Shown piece by piece: positions 11,160 to 22,890 of a stretch of DNA of 64,000 nucleotides (positions within the stretch are counted from its first letter, which is position 1; each line of letters begins with the position of its first letter). The DNA is from Capra hircus. Its lineage: Eukaryota > Chordata > Mammalia > Artiodactyla > Bovidae. The DNA lies in NCBI RefSeq assembly GCF_001704415.2, contig NC_030808.1, positions 137,407,089-137,471,088 on the forward strand, given 5' to 3'. The notes beneath the pieces were generated by a model. It made no database searches, was not told the DNA's origin, and worked only from the letters and a program-made list of their open reading frames with translations. Both the position numbers and the translations under genes were made by a program.

Positions 11160-11835
11160 CAATCTCAGAGTTCCAGTAGGTATGAGATGGGTATCAACTC
11201 TGTCTGTTTTGTAAAACATAGCACTAGTGGTTCAGATGTATACCAAAGGTTGTGAACTTTCGGCCTCCATGCCACCGGTGTCCTGGGATCTTTCACAACA
11301 TTATCTCCTTATCTCATTTCTGTTCTCATTTAACTCTCCCAGGACCTGACTCTGTGGGTTATATTCACTATACGTGTGTCAGTTTTGGTCCTCCAATAAG
11401 AAGTTGCCAAGATGGAATTAGATATTGGAGAGATTTATTTGTGGGAAATAACTGCAAAGAATAAAGGAGGAAGCAAACAGATTTGGTGGAAAAGGCTTTC
11501 AGAGTGTGATGCAAGTCTGATGCCTGTGAAAGAGGACCCAGAAGGAAAGAGGCTTGAGGAGGAAAAGCCTCAGACTTCAATGCAGCCCTGGGAAATGCTC
11601 TTCTAGGCAATAATATCCCCAGAGTAGAGTGCCCATCAGAGGAGTTCTTAACAGGATGGAATGGCCCATCTCTTGTACCTGAATTATTACGTTTCATTGG
11701 CCAGGAGCAGCCCTGGGAGGGAATGATCTCAGGGATGGAGGCTGCTGAAGATTTGAGTATAAGGCACCTGGAGAATGTCCACCAACCAGCCTTCTTGCAG
11801 CAGGTTTTCTTGAAAGATCTGAGTACAACACGTCC
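11160..11835. other. Unassigned moderately GC-rich block, possible old LTR
   Basis: Looks more structured than its surroundings, and a minus-strand frame of 179 codons (11368-11907) is open. There is no splice context or known motif, and I cannot assign a family. A degraded LTR is one possibility. Confidence 0.3.
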
Positions 11836-11839
11836 ACTA

Positions 11840-12115
11840 CCACCAATAGTGTGATACTGGGCAAGTCTCATAATCTCTCTGAATCTTATTTGCAAAATGG
11901 AGTTCATGTCATCTCCATCACAGGTTTATGTGAAGACAAAATTAGATAAGTAAAAGTACTGGTGAGGTATTTGGAGTGAATATAAGTGATTGACGATTCT
12001 TCCTTTTCCCATCATACTTGTGAGCAAACTGTGGCTGAGAGAAAAAAATGGCCTTCTTGAAGGTGCAAAGCTAGTGAGTAGCAGATGCAAGATTAAAACC
12101 CAGCTTGACTTCATG
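11840..12115 (+). repeat. MIR-like sequence
   Basis: 'gggcaagtctcataatctctctgaatctta...tgcaaaatgg' and later 'aggtgcaaagctagtgagtagcagatgcaagattaaaacccag' match two parts of a MIR SINE, with extra sequence between. Confidence 0.55.
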
Positions 12116-12151
12116 TCCTACACATGTTCTATTTAATAATATAGTTAACTG

Positions 12152-12915
12152 AGATTTTTCTTCCAAGGAGTAAGCGTCTTTTAATTTCATGGCTGCAATT
12201 ACCATAGGCAGTGATTTTGGAGCCCCCCAAAATAGTCTGACACTGTTTCCATTGTTTCCCCATCTATTTCCCATGAAGTGATGGGACCGGCTGCTATGAT
12301 CTTTGTTTTCTGAATGTTGAGCTTTAAGCCAACTTTTTTACTCTCCACTTTCACTTTCATCAAAAGATGCTTACTCCTTTGAAGAAAAGTTATGACCAAC
12401 CTAGACAGCATATTCAAAAGCAGAGACATTACTTTGCCGACTAAGGTCCGTCTAGTCAAGGCTATGGTTTTTCCAGTGGTCATGTATGGATGTGAGAGTT
12501 GGACTGTGAAGAAAGCTGAGTGCCGAAGAATTGATGCTTTTGAACTGTGGTGTTGGAGAAGACTCTTGAGAGTCCCTTGGACTGCAAGGAGATCCAACCA
12601 GTCCATTCTGAAGATCAGCCCTGGGATTTCTTTGGAAGGAATGATGCCAAAGCTGAAACTCCAGTACTTCGGCCACTTCATGCGAAGAGTTGACTCACTG
12701 GAAAAGACTCTGATGCTGGGAGGGATTGGGGGCAGGAGGAGAAGGGGACGACCGAGGATGAGATGGCTGGATGGCATCACCAACTCGATGCATGTGAGTC
12801 TGAGTGAACTCTGGGAGGTGGTGTTGGACAGGGAGGCCTGGCGTGCTGCGATTCATGGGGTCGCAAAGAGTCAGACACGACTGAGCAACTGAACTGAATT
12901 GAACCAAGATTTTTA
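12152..12915 (+). mobile_element. 5'-inverted (twin-primed) young BovB
   Basis: About 12160-12363 is BovB in minus orientation. About 12364-12905 continues in plus orientation to the 3' tail ('gactgagcaactgaactgaattgaa'). In BovB order the inverted block ends where the plus block begins, and about 24 bp around 'gcttactccttggaagaaaa' is present in both. AGATTTTT flanks it at 12152-12159 and 12907-12914, a plausible 8-bp target duplication. The plus frame 12392-12892 encodes the RT C-terminal region with no stop. Confidence 0.85.
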
Positions 12916-13119
12916 TCCCAGTACCTGGAACTGGGATCTACATGATCTTTCTGTGAAGCTGTCTGTGGAGACATATCTACCAGCTCTGGGTGTGCAGTAC
13001 ATACTTTTACTTTATTTCCTCATGTCTTCCTTTCCATTGGTGCATCACAGAAAAGAGCCAAACATCTTATGTAATCTTTAAAGAGAGTTTTTCTGTTCCT
13101 TTCTTGTTTAGATGCCCTT
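12916..13119. other. Unassigned intronic sequence
   Basis: Short unique-looking spacer between two LINE insertions. No feature recognised. Confidence 0.4.
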
Positions 13120-13378
13120 CATTTGTTTGTTTGTTTGTTTTTTAGTTTTTTAACCTGTTATTTTTTTTTTTATTTTAAAAAAAGTTTTTATTTTTACTTT
13201 ATTTTACTTTACAATACTGTATTGGTTTTACCATACATTGACATGAATCCATCACGGGTGTACATGAGTTCCCAATCTTGAACCCCCCCCTTCCACCTCC
13301 CACCCCATATCATCTCTCTGGATCATCCCCGTGCACCAGCCCCAAGCATCCTGTATCCTGTATCGAACATTTGTTTTT
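13120..13378 (-). mobile_element. Ruminant L1 3'UTR end, 5'-truncated
   Basis: T-rich start (poly-A in reverse), then 'caatactgtattggttttacc', 'gaatccatcacgggtgtaca' and 'ccccgtgcaccagccccaag', the distal L1 3'UTR of ruminants in minus orientation. CATTTGTTT at 13120-13128 and 13368-13376 may be the target duplication, although the first copy lies in a (TTTG)n run. Confidence 0.75.
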
Positions 13379-13384
13379 ATGGAC

Positions 13385-13650
13385 TAATTTTGCTGTCTAA
13401 GAATTCTATTACACATGGAATAGAAGTTCTGAGAATGGACATCTTTGTCTTATTCCTGGTCCTAGAGGAAAAGCTTCCAGCTTTTTTCATTGTTGTGTAT
13501 GGTGATAGCTGTGGGCTTCTTATATGTGGCCTTTATTATACTGAGGTATGTTTCTTCTGTTTATATTGTTGAGAATTTTTTATAAAAGGATGTCTGATTT
13601 CATCAAATGTAACATGATCATATGATTCTTTGTTTTATGTGGTGGGTGAT
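13385..13650 (-). mobile_element. Old L1 ORF2 fragment
   Basis: Diverged reverse complement of L1 ORF2 RT ('gacatctttgtcttattcctggtcctagagg', 'gcctttattatactgaggta'). It directly abuts the 5'UTR-like block that follows. Confidence 0.65.
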
Positions 13651-14760
13651 TGATGAATTCTGAGGCCTGTAGCTCCCAGCGCTGGGTAGTTTGTGATCCA
13701 GTCCCTCAGAGACAGCCATAACAGTTGGGGTGCTAGGTATGGACAGGCTCCTTCCAGGGAGAAGCTCAAAACCTGATTTGGGTTGCAGTGAACTAGGAGA
13801 GGTAGTGGAGGATGTGCCCATGAGCTGTTTCAGGCTCATGGGGGGATCCCCGTCTCTTCCCACATTCAGGCTGATTAGAAGCCAGAGCCTCTGGCAGCAG
13901 CTGGGAAATCCATGGAGAGACTGGGAGATGAGTATTTTTGCCTTCTCCCTCTGCAATAAATCTGGAGAGGGTAGCTTCAGGAAGTGCTTATGCAGCTGTT
14001 GGAAAACTGGGTGGGTTTTTTCCCCTTTGTTTATTATGTTTCTATGGGACTCATGAACACTGAGCTCATTCGCTATCAGAACCAGATGATTTGAGGGTCC
14101 ATGTCTTGTTTGGCAGCTTCAAAAGTATGGACAATCTCCTTGGACCCTTGGTTTCACAGTTGAAACTAGGTGGAGAAAGTGTCCTATCAGGCTTCCAGGA
14201 GAAGTCAAGTCAGCCCTAAAATTCAGGCTGATTAGAAGCTGAACCTTCAGACAGCAGCTAGGAGAGTATTGCAATCAAATCTCTTTCAAGAGAAAACTGG
14301 GAGATGGGCATTTTCGTTTGTTCCATGTGCACTGAACCTGGAGGGGATGTCCAAAAGTAGTGCTTGTGTTCTTTGTTTGCTACAGTCCTGTGGGACTTTG
14401 AAATTCAAACCTCACTTGCTGTCAGAGCTGAGTGATTTTGTTGTCTGTCCCTCAAGTGACAGCTTTAAAAGTTGGTACACTCCATGTGTGACCCAAACCC
14501 TTTGCTTCTCCTGGAGAAGCTGTCAGCTTCCTTCTCAATGGTATGGTATTGTGCTTAGGGCAGAGATCATGGTGAGAATGTGTTTCAGTCTTTCCTACAC
14601 ATTTCAGTGTGGGCATTTTTTTCATTTGCCTGATGCGTAGGAGTCACTCAACTTCTTTTTGGATTTTCCTCAGAGAGAAGTGATCCATGTATAGCTGTAT
14701 ATTTAGTGCATCTGTAGGAGGCTAAGTCAGGAGCCTCCTAGGTTGTCATCTTGGTCAGTC
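13651..14760 (-). mobile_element. Probable old L1 5'UTR with ~357-bp tandem repeats
   Basis: At the right end, the reverse complement of 14660-14758 resembles the start of old mammalian L1s: a 'caagatgacaacctaggagg' beginning, then 'tacagatgcac' and a 'gatcacttctctctgag' block. To the left lie imperfect tandem units: 'attcaggctgattagaagc' recurs at 13864 and 14221 (357 bp apart), followed in both by matching blocks, with a partial third unit before 13864. Tandem units in L1 5'UTRs are known in mammals. Family not assigned. Confidence 0.6.
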
Positions 14761-14995
14761 CTTCATTTCCATCTCCAGAAGCAATTAATAGTGACCAGTA
14801 AATATACTGACTCTTTCCCTTCTTCCAGCTTTTCTCTTTTTATCACTTTATTATAATCAATAATATTATCTTTCTTATTAACTTTGTACTATTAAATATA
14901 CCTTTATTTTTCTTAATTGATATATCAGTTTTAAATGATACATGGCATGTTATTTTTCTGTCAAATGCTTGATAAAGCAGACAACACTTTTTTAA
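14761..14995. other. AT-rich unassigned sequence
   Basis: No feature recognised. Confidence 0.4.
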
Positions 14996-14999
14996 AAAT

Positions 15000-15225
15000 A
15001 AAAGGCAGCTAACTTTTACTTATTTATCTACATAATTTTGGTTGAACTAGGTCTGGGCCTTCATTGCAGCTTGCAGGCTTTCTGTAGTTGTGGTTGGGGG
15101 TCGGGGCTTCTCTCTACTTACAGCATGTAGGCTCTGTTGTGCCATAGCATGTGGAATCTTCTCAGACCAAGGATCAAACCTGTGTCCCCTGGTGGATTCT
15201 TAAACACTGCACGACCAGAATAGTC
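15000..15225 (-). mobile_element. CHR-type tRNA-derived SINE
   Basis: Reverse complement of the CHR SINE: A-rich tail at the left, 'gggccttcattgcagcttgc', 'gcatgtggaatcttctcaga', 'ccaaggatcaaacctgtgtc' (tRNA B-box side), then 'ggattcttaaacactgcacg'. Older than the Bov-tA copies nearby. Confidence 0.75.
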
Positions 15226-15515
15226 CTAGATACCACATTTTCTTTATCTCCCAATTTCTTTCCTCTTTGTCCCTCATATTTCTGTTATTCACCTCATTTA
15301 TGTGATCAAGATGTCGATAGATACATTTTGTTTTGGCATCTTAATTCTCACGTTTGTTTTTGTCTTAGTTAGAGAGTTAACTACCTTCAATGTTCCTTTG
15401 CCATAGTTTCTTCAGTCATTTTGTAATTGGTTTGTCTTCTAGTATTTCCTCCTCAAGAAAATCTCAGAAGTACAACATACCTATAAGTTGCAAAGTGCTA
15501 GTCAATGACCTTTAT
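15226..15515. other. Unassigned intronic sequence
   Basis: No feature recognised between the CHR SINE and the next BovB. Confidence 0.4.
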
Positions 15516-17104
15516 ACCTAAAGTATCAGTTCAGTTCAGTTCAGTTCAGTTGCTCAGTCATGTCCGACTCTTTGCGACCCAATGAACTGTAGTACTCCAG
15601 GCCTCCTTGTCCATCACCAGCTCCCGGAGTTCAGCCAAACCCATGTCCATTGTTTTGGTGATGCCATTTAACCATCTCATCCTCTGTCATCCCCTTTTCC
15701 TCCTGCCCTCAATCTTTCCCAGCATCAGAGTCTCTTCAAATGAGTCAGCTCTCTGCATCAAGTGGCCAAAGTATTGGAGTTTCAGCTTCAACATCAGTCC
15801 CTCCAATGAACACCCAGGACTGATCTCCTTTAGGATGGACTGTTTGGATGTCCTTGCAGTCCAAGGGACTCTCAAGAGTCTTCTCCAACACCACAGTTCA
15901 AATGCATCAATTCTTCTGTGCTCAGCTTTCTTTATAGTTCAACTTTCAAATCCATACATGACTACTGGAAAAACCATAGCCTTGACTAGATGGACCTTTG
16001 TTGGCAAAGTAATGTCTCTGCTTTTGAATATGCTGTCTAGGTTGGTCATAACTTTCCTTCCAAGGAGCAAGCATCTTTTAATTTCATGGCTGCAATCACC
16101 ATCTGCAGTGATTTTGGAGCCCAGAAAAATAAAGTCTGACACTGTTTCCACTGTTTCCCCATCTATTTCCCATGAAGTGATGGGACTAGATGTCATGATC
16201 TTCATTTTCTGAATGTTGAGCTTTAAGCCAACTTTTTCACTCTCCTCTTTCACTTTCATCAAGAGGCTTTTTAGTTCTTCTTCACTTTCTGCCATAAGGG
16301 TAGTGTTATTTGCATATCTGTGGCTATTGATATTTCTCCCGGTAATCTTGATTCCAGCTTGTGCTTCTTCCAGCCCAGCGTTTCTCATGATGTACTCTGC
16401 ATAGAAGTTAAATAAGAAGGGTGACAGTATACCGCCTTGTCGTACTCCTTTTCCTATTTGGAATCAGTCTGTTGTTCCATGTCCAGTTCTAATTGTTGCT
16501 TCCTGACCTGCATACAGGTTTCTTTTCAAGAGACAGGTCAGGTGGTCTAGTAGTCTCATCTCTTTCAGAATTTTCCACAGTTGATTGTGATCCACACAGT
16601 CAAAGGCTTTGGCATAGTCAATAAAGCAGAAATAGATGTTTTTCTAAACTCTCTTGCCTTTTCGATGATCCAGCGGATGTTGGCAGTTTGATGTCTGGTT
16701 CCTCTGCCTTTTCTAAAACCATCTTGAATATCTGAAATTCATGGTTCACGTATTGCTGAAGCCTGGCTTGGAGAATTTTGAGCATTACTTTACTAGCATG
16801 TGAGATGAGTGCAATTGTGCTATAGTTTGGGCATTCTTAGGCATTGCCTTTCTTTGAGACTGGAGTGAAAACTGACCTTTTCCAGTCCTGTGGCCACTGC
16901 TGAGTTTTCCAAATTTGCTTGCATATTGAGTGCAGCACTTTCACAGCATCATCTTTCAGAATTTGAAATAGCTCAACTGGAATTCCATCACCGCCACTAG
17001 CTTTGTTCATAGTGATGGTTCCTAAGGCCCACCGGACTTCATGTTCTAGGATGTCCGGCCCTAGGTGAGTGGGAGTGATCACACCTTTGTGAAACCTAAA
17101 GTAT
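15516..17104 (-). mobile_element. BovB LINE, longest copy in the window, with 11-bp target duplication
   Basis: ACCTAAAGTAT flanks it at 15516-15526 and 17094-17104. The body 15527-17093 is minus-strand BovB, starting with a (CAGTT)n tail and reaching the RT fingers: the frame 17082-16837 encodes L-G-P-D-I-L-E-H-E-V..N-K-A-S-G-G-D-G-I-P-V-E-L-F. The YADD site is changed to Y-A-N-N in the frame 16388-15939. It is 5'-truncated at about half of full length, with several frame breaks. Confidence 0.92.
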
Positions 17105-17287
17105 AGTTTGACTATATTTGAAATCCTTGGCTTATCATTTCATTCTTTCAAAACCTTGTAAGTGCTACTACATTGTATTCAGTGTAAAATTTCTCTGTAG
17201 AGAAATCTAATGCCAGTCTGATTTATCCTCCATGGTTTTACATAGTTGTCCGAATAGTTACTTAAAGTGTGATAGCTTCACTGGGAT
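17105..17287. other. Unassigned sequence, possible old L1 trace
   Basis: 'ctgtagagaaatctaatgccagtctgatt' faintly resembles minus-strand L1. Not secure. Confidence 0.3.
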
Positions 17288-17928
17288 ATGTCTTTGTTGT
17301 TGTTATTCAGTCACTCAGTCGTGTCTGACTCTTTGCAAACCCCTGATGTGCAGCACGCCAGGCCTCCCTGTTGTTTGCCATGTCCCGGAGCTCACTCAAA
17401 TTCATGTCCATTGAGTCAGTTATGCCAACCAACCATCTCATCCTCTCTTGTCCCCCTCGCCTCCATCTTTCCCAGCATCAAGATCTTTTCCAGTGAGTTG
17501 GCTCTTTATATCAGGTGGCAAATGCATTGGAGCTTCAGCTTCAGCATCAGACCTTCCAGTGAATATTCAGGGTTGATTTCCTTTAGGATTAACTTGTTTG
17601 ATCTCCTATGTTCAAGGGACTCTCAAGAGTCTTCTCCAGTACCACAGTTTGAAGGCACCAATTCTTTGGCTCTCAGCCTTTATTGTCTATGACAATACAC
17701 AAATGGATAAAGATTACATTAATATACAATGGAATATTACTCAACCATAAAAATAATGAAATTTTGTCATGGCTTTGACTCTACAGATTTTTGTAGGCAA
17801 AGTAATGTCTCCACTTTTAATTATGCTATCTAGGTTTGTCAGAGTGTTTCTTCAAAGAAGCAAGTGTATCTTAATTTCATGGCTGCAGTTACCACCCACA
17901 GTGATTTTGGAGTCCCCCCAAAATATGT
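17288..17928 (-). mobile_element. Old BovB, (CAA)n-tail type, carrying an L1 patch
   Basis: Begins 'ttgttgttgttattcagtca' and follows the BovB 3' end in reverse to 'gattttggagtcccccc'. At about 17685-17770 the expected BovB sequence is missing and an L1 3'-region fragment stands in its place. BovB resumes in register at 'ggctttgactctacag'. Divergent, with no long sense frame. Confidence 0.85.
17690..17770 (+). mobile_element. L1 fragment inside BovB
   Basis: 'acaaatggataaagattaca' and 'caatggaatattactcaacc' are the well-known L1 3'-region block, here in plus orientation, about 80 bp, with no poly-A and no visible target duplication. It replaces roughly 45-60 bp of BovB. Confidence 0.75.
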
Positions 17929-18439
17929 CTTTTAATTGTCTATTTTTGTATAAATTTCCTAGTGCATGTACTGTACTTTTGATAAATATATTGAAATATT
18001 TTATTTCAGTCAGTTTTCTTTATCATATTTAAATTAGTTTTCCTGTGACTTTGTTTAGTTTTCATTGAGTTTTATAAATGGGGAACTCTGACTATTCACA
18101 AGTTGGCTGTTTTTTTTCTTTTCACATAATTTTTATTTTCTGTCTAATCCATAATTCATTTTTGTGGCTTTTTTCTTTTTTGATTCCTGTTTTTTTTTCT
18201 TCTTCTTCTTTTAAATTTCTGGTACTGTTCCATTACTCTGCTAGCTGTGAAGTCTCCTTTTCTCATGTTCTTTCAAATTGCATCTTTATATCTGTGATTA
18301 TTTTTTCCTCTGCTTATTTCCTAGGTTCTGCCAGTTCATTTTTTCTTGTTCTTTTTTCCATCTTTTTTCTAAGATTATTTTATTAAAATTATTATGATTT
18401 GTTGTGAAATATTTTAATCACAGTTTTGATGTGCCTATG
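17929..18439. other. T-rich unassigned sequence
   Basis: Strong T bias on the plus strand. Possibly very old minus-strand L1, but I cannot show this. Confidence 0.35.
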
Positions 18440-19281
18440 ACACTCATGAGAAATGCTGGACTGGGAGGAACACAAACTGGAATCATCAATAACCTCAGAT
18501 ATGCAGATGACACCACCCTTATGGCAGAAAGTGAAGAGGAACTAAAAAGCCTCTTGATGAAAGTGAAAGAGGAGAGTGAAAAAGTTGGCTTAAAGCTCAA
18601 CATTCAGAAAACGAAGATCATGGCATCCAGTCCCATTACTTCATGGGAAATAGATGGAGAAACAGTGGAAACAGTGTCAGACTTTATTTTCTGGGGCTCC
18701 AAAATCACTGCAGATGCTGACTGCAGCCATGAAATTAAAATATGCTTACTCCTTGGAAGAAAAGTTATGACCAACCTAGACAGCATATTGAAAAGCAGAG
18801 ACATTACTTTGCCGACTATGGTCCGTCTAGTCAAGGCTATGGTTTTTTCAGTAGTTGTGTATGGATGTGAGAGTTGGACTGTGAAGAAGGCTGAGCACCG
18901 AAGAATTGATGCTTTTGAACTGTGGTGCTGGAGAAGACTCTTGAGAGTCCCTTGGATTGCAGGGAGATCCAACCAGTCCATTCTGAAGGAGATCAACCCT
19001 GGGATTTCTTTGGAAGGAATGATGCTAAAGCTGAAACTCCAGTACGTTGGCCACCTCATGCAAAGAGTTGACTCATTGGAAAAGACTCTGATGCTGGGAG
19101 GGATTGGGGGCAGGAGGAGAAGGGGACAACAGAGAATGAGATGGTTGGATGGCATCATGGACTCGATGGATGTGAGTCTGAGTGAACTCCAGGAGTTGGT
19201 GTTGGACAGGGAGGCCTGTCGTGCTGCGATTCATGGGGTCGCAAAAAGTCAGACATGACTGAGCGACTGAACTGAACTGAT
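18440..19281 (+). mobile_element. Young BovB LINE with open RT C-terminal frame
   Basis: Starts within BovB at 'tcatgagaaatgctgg' and ends 'gagcgactgaactgaactga'. The frame 18404-19258 is open throughout and includes Y-A-D-D (about 18500-18511). About 18 bp normally between 'ggaatc' and 'atcaataacctc' are missing, an in-frame loss just before motif C. 5'-truncated. Confidence 0.9.
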
Positions 19282-19299
19282 GACAGTTTCTAATGTCTT

Positions 19300-20005
19300 A
19301 TTTTTTGTCTATTGATGTCTATTTTTTCATATTCCTGTTGGCTATCTGTTTATCTTTTGGGAAAATATCTATTTAGGTCCTATGTTCATTTTTAAAATTG
19401 GTTTATTTGCTTTTTTGATACTGAATTATGTGAGCTATTTATATATTTTGAAGTTTAACCCCTTGTCAATCATATTTGCAAATATTTTTTTCCCATTCTA
19501 TAGGTTGTCTTTTGTTTTGCTTATGGTTTCCTTTGCTGCGTAAAAGATTTTAAGTTTAATTAGGTCCCATTTGTTTATTTTTGCCTTTTTTTCAGATTAA
19601 AAAATATAGTTATTTTTGTCAAATGTGTTCTGCCTATGTTCTCTTCTAGGAATTTTATGGCTTCCAGTCTTACATTAAGTCCTAAATCCATTTTGAGTTT
19701 ATTTTTGTATATGGTGTGAGGAACTATTCTAATTTCATTCTTTTTACATGTAGCTGTCCAGTTTTCCCAGCACCATTGTCCAGTCTTTTTGCCATTTTCA
19801 TATTCTTGCCTCTTTTGTCATAGATTAATTGACCATAAGTGTGTGGATTCATTTCTTGGTTGTCTCTTCTGTTCCATTGATATATGTGTCTGCCTTTGTG
19901 CCAGTGCCGTACTGTTTTGATTATTGTAGGTTTGTAGTATAATCTGAAATCAGGGAGCATGATACCGCCAATTTTTTCCTTTTGTCTCAAGATTGCTTTG
20001 GCACA
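19300..20005 (-). mobile_element. L1 ORF2 3' region, minus strand
   Basis: Reverse complement of L1 ORF2 past the RT domain: 'aagtttaaccccttgtcaatc', 'tttgctgcgtaaaagatttt', 'cagttttcccagcaccattg', 'gtgccagtgccgtactgttttg' and 'tctcaagattgctttggca'. Both ends are truncated. Confidence 0.85.
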
Positions 20006-21342
20006 ATTAACCTTTTATTTACTTAAGTAAGCAAGTTGGATTTTTCTGAACTAGTTATATGTAGGAAGTTTCTCTTTGAACTGATATGGGTCCAAGGTAA
20101 ACTTTCAAACATCCCAGTCCAGAAATTCTTTCCTTTTCTGCTGCTACTCAAACCCATTCTAGTGTTTCTTGTGTAATCCCCTCTTATCTTATCTGAACCA
20201 GGCTTAGTAGAACAGGTCTTCTGCTAGCAGCCCTACTCACCCAGCCCACATTGATTATTGCAGAACCAAGGCATACCTTGCTCTCTTCAGATCTAGCCCT
20301 CACCTTTAAGTGAATTGTTGCTTATCCCTTTAATGCTGAGTTCCCTTATCTGTTTATTCACTTTTCACCCCCTAGAAACCATCTTCTCAGATGCTTTAAC
20401 ATGTTTTGAGTCTCTGTGGATTAAATCTGTCTCTTTTCTCACAAAAAATAAAGTTTGAAGATTGTATTTTTATTTTCTTTATTGCTTTTTTAAATGATTT
20501 TCATGAGGAAAACAATAATGTAGACTTACATAGCTATTATCATACTGGAAGTCCTGAATAATATTTCTGCTAAAAACAAACATGAAATGAAGCAGGAGGC
20601 CCCTAATTATGGAAATTACATTGGCTTTCCCCGCCTTTAATGTTTAAAAGGAAATTTATACCCCTCCACTAATCTATGCATCTTCTTTACATACTTCTTT
20701 CTGTAGTGCATACTTCTTTCTGTAGTGCCCTAAACACTACCCCTCCTCTCCAAAACCTGCTTATAGTTGGTGTTTCTAGAATTCTTCAAATAATGAACTT
20801 CTTGAACTTTTATACTTCTAATGGAAAATTTCCATCCTCTGCTTTGCCTAGGTTAATATGTGTTTGAATCCCTAAGACAGCACTTTTTCTGTTTCCTTCT
20901 CAAGCAGAGTCTATTTATCAAAGCCATGCTGTCATGTCCAGCCTCCTTACTACACCCTTGCTGTTACTGAAGGCTTCACTCAATCTTCCTCAGTTCCTTG
21001 CTTTCAGCTATCATCCTTGAAAATTGACATCTGTTTGAACATCCCCAAAGGGCTCAGGCCTCTCATTTTCTTATTTTAGTTTTTTCAATCTCCAATGACC
21101 CTTTGCTCTCTTTGACTTTGTTGATCTCATCTGTCATTTATGTTGTTGACTTTTGTGATTAATTCAAAGTGCCCCACCTCCAGTGTTGCTAATTCATTCA
21201 ACCCGCTGTCCTGCTTATTTGTTCAGTTGTCTCTCCACAATGATTTTGTGACCACATCAAGATGTCCAGTCTATTCGTTTTCCAACTTCTCTCTTGACTT
21301 CTCCCTGTTTTATTTCCATCCTATCCAGATCACATTTTATTG
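20006..21342. other. Unassigned sequence with a perfect 19-bp tandem duplication
   Basis: About 1.3 kb where I recognise no repeat family and no gene. At 20691-20709 and 20710-20728 the 19-mer ATACTTCTTTCTGTAGTGC is repeated exactly. Open frames are short and without splice context. Confidence 0.4.
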
Positions 21343-22890
21343 GCCTTCATTTTTTTGAATTTATTTTTTATATACGTATATTTATATTTAATTAATGTTA
21401 TTTTAATGGAAGGATAATTGCTTTACAGAATTTTGCTGTTTTCTATCAAACTTCAACATGAATCAGCCATAGGTACACATATAGCCCCTCCCTTTTGAAC
21501 CTCCCTCCCATCTCCTTCCCCATCCTACCCCTCTAGGTAGATACAGAGCTCGTGTTTGAGTTTCCTCAGACATACGGCAAATTCCCATTGGCTATCTATT
21601 TTACATTTGGTTATGCAAGTTTCCATGTTACTCTCTCTGTACATTTCACCATCACTTCCCCTCTCCCCATGTCCATAAGTCTATTCCCTATGTCTATTTC
21701 TCCATTGCTGCCCTACAAATAAATTCTTCAGTATCATTTTTCTAGATTCCATATATATGTGTTAATATATAATATTTATCTTTCTGTTTCTTACTTCACT
21801 CTGTATAGTAGGCTCTAGGTTCATCCATCTCATTAGAACTGACTCAAATGTGTTCATTTTTATGTCTGAGTAATATTCCATGTGTATATGTACCACAACT
21901 TCTTTATCCATTCATCTGTTGATGGACATCTAGGTTGGTTCTATGATCTAGCTATTGTAAATAGTGCTGCAGTGAACAATCAGATACATGTGTCTTTTTC
22001 AATTTTGGTTTCTTCAGGGTATATGCCTAGGAGTGGGATTTCTGAGTCATATGGTGGTTTTATTCCTAGCTTCTTAAGGAATCTATACCATCTTCCATAG
22101 TGACTGTGTCAATTGACATTCCCAGCAACAGTGCAACAGCATTCCCTTTTCTCCACACCCTCTCCAGCATTAATTGTTTGTAAACTTTTTGGTGATGGCC
22201 AATCTGACTGGTGTGAGGTGATATTTCATTACAGTTTTGATTTGCATTTCTCTAATAATGAGTAATGTTGCGCATGTTTTTATGTGTTTGTTAGCCTTCT
22301 GTATGTCTTCTTTGGAGAAACGTCTGTTTATGTCTTACCCCTACTTTTTGATTGTGTTGATTGTTTTTCTGGTATTGAGTTGTATGGCTGCTTGTATATT
22401 TTGGAAGTTAATCCTTTGTCTGTTGTTTCATTTGCTATTATTTTCTCCCATTCTGAGGATTTTCTTTTCACCACGAATGTAGTTTCTTTTGCTGTGTAAA
22501 AGCTAAGTTTAATGAAGTCCCACTTGTTTACTTTTGTTTTTATTTCCATTACTCTAGGAGATAGGTCATACAGGATCTTGCTTTAATGTATGCCATCAAG
22601 TGTTCTGCTTACGTTTTCCTCTAAGAAATTTATAGTTTCTGCTCTTACATTTAGGTCTTTAATCCATTTTAAGTTTATCTTTTTGTGTGCTGTTGAGAAG
22701 TGTTCTAATTTCATTCTTTTAATGTAGCTGTCCATTTTTTTCCAGCACCATTTGTTAAAGATGCTATCTTTGCCCCATTGATTATTCTTGACTCCTTTGT
22801 AAAAAACAAGGTATTCATAGGTGCATGAGGCTTTCTATCTTGTTCCATTGGTTTATATTTCTGTTTTTGACCAGTACTATACTGTCTTCA

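Noticed and set aside
11368..11907. 179-codon minus-strand frame as a gene
   Set aside because: No recognisable domain, no splice sites, low-complexity composition. It partly overlaps a MIR-like repeat.
13618..14056. Overlapping frames of about 110 codons as coding
   Set aside because: They sit on both strands of a repeat-structured L1 5'UTR-like block.
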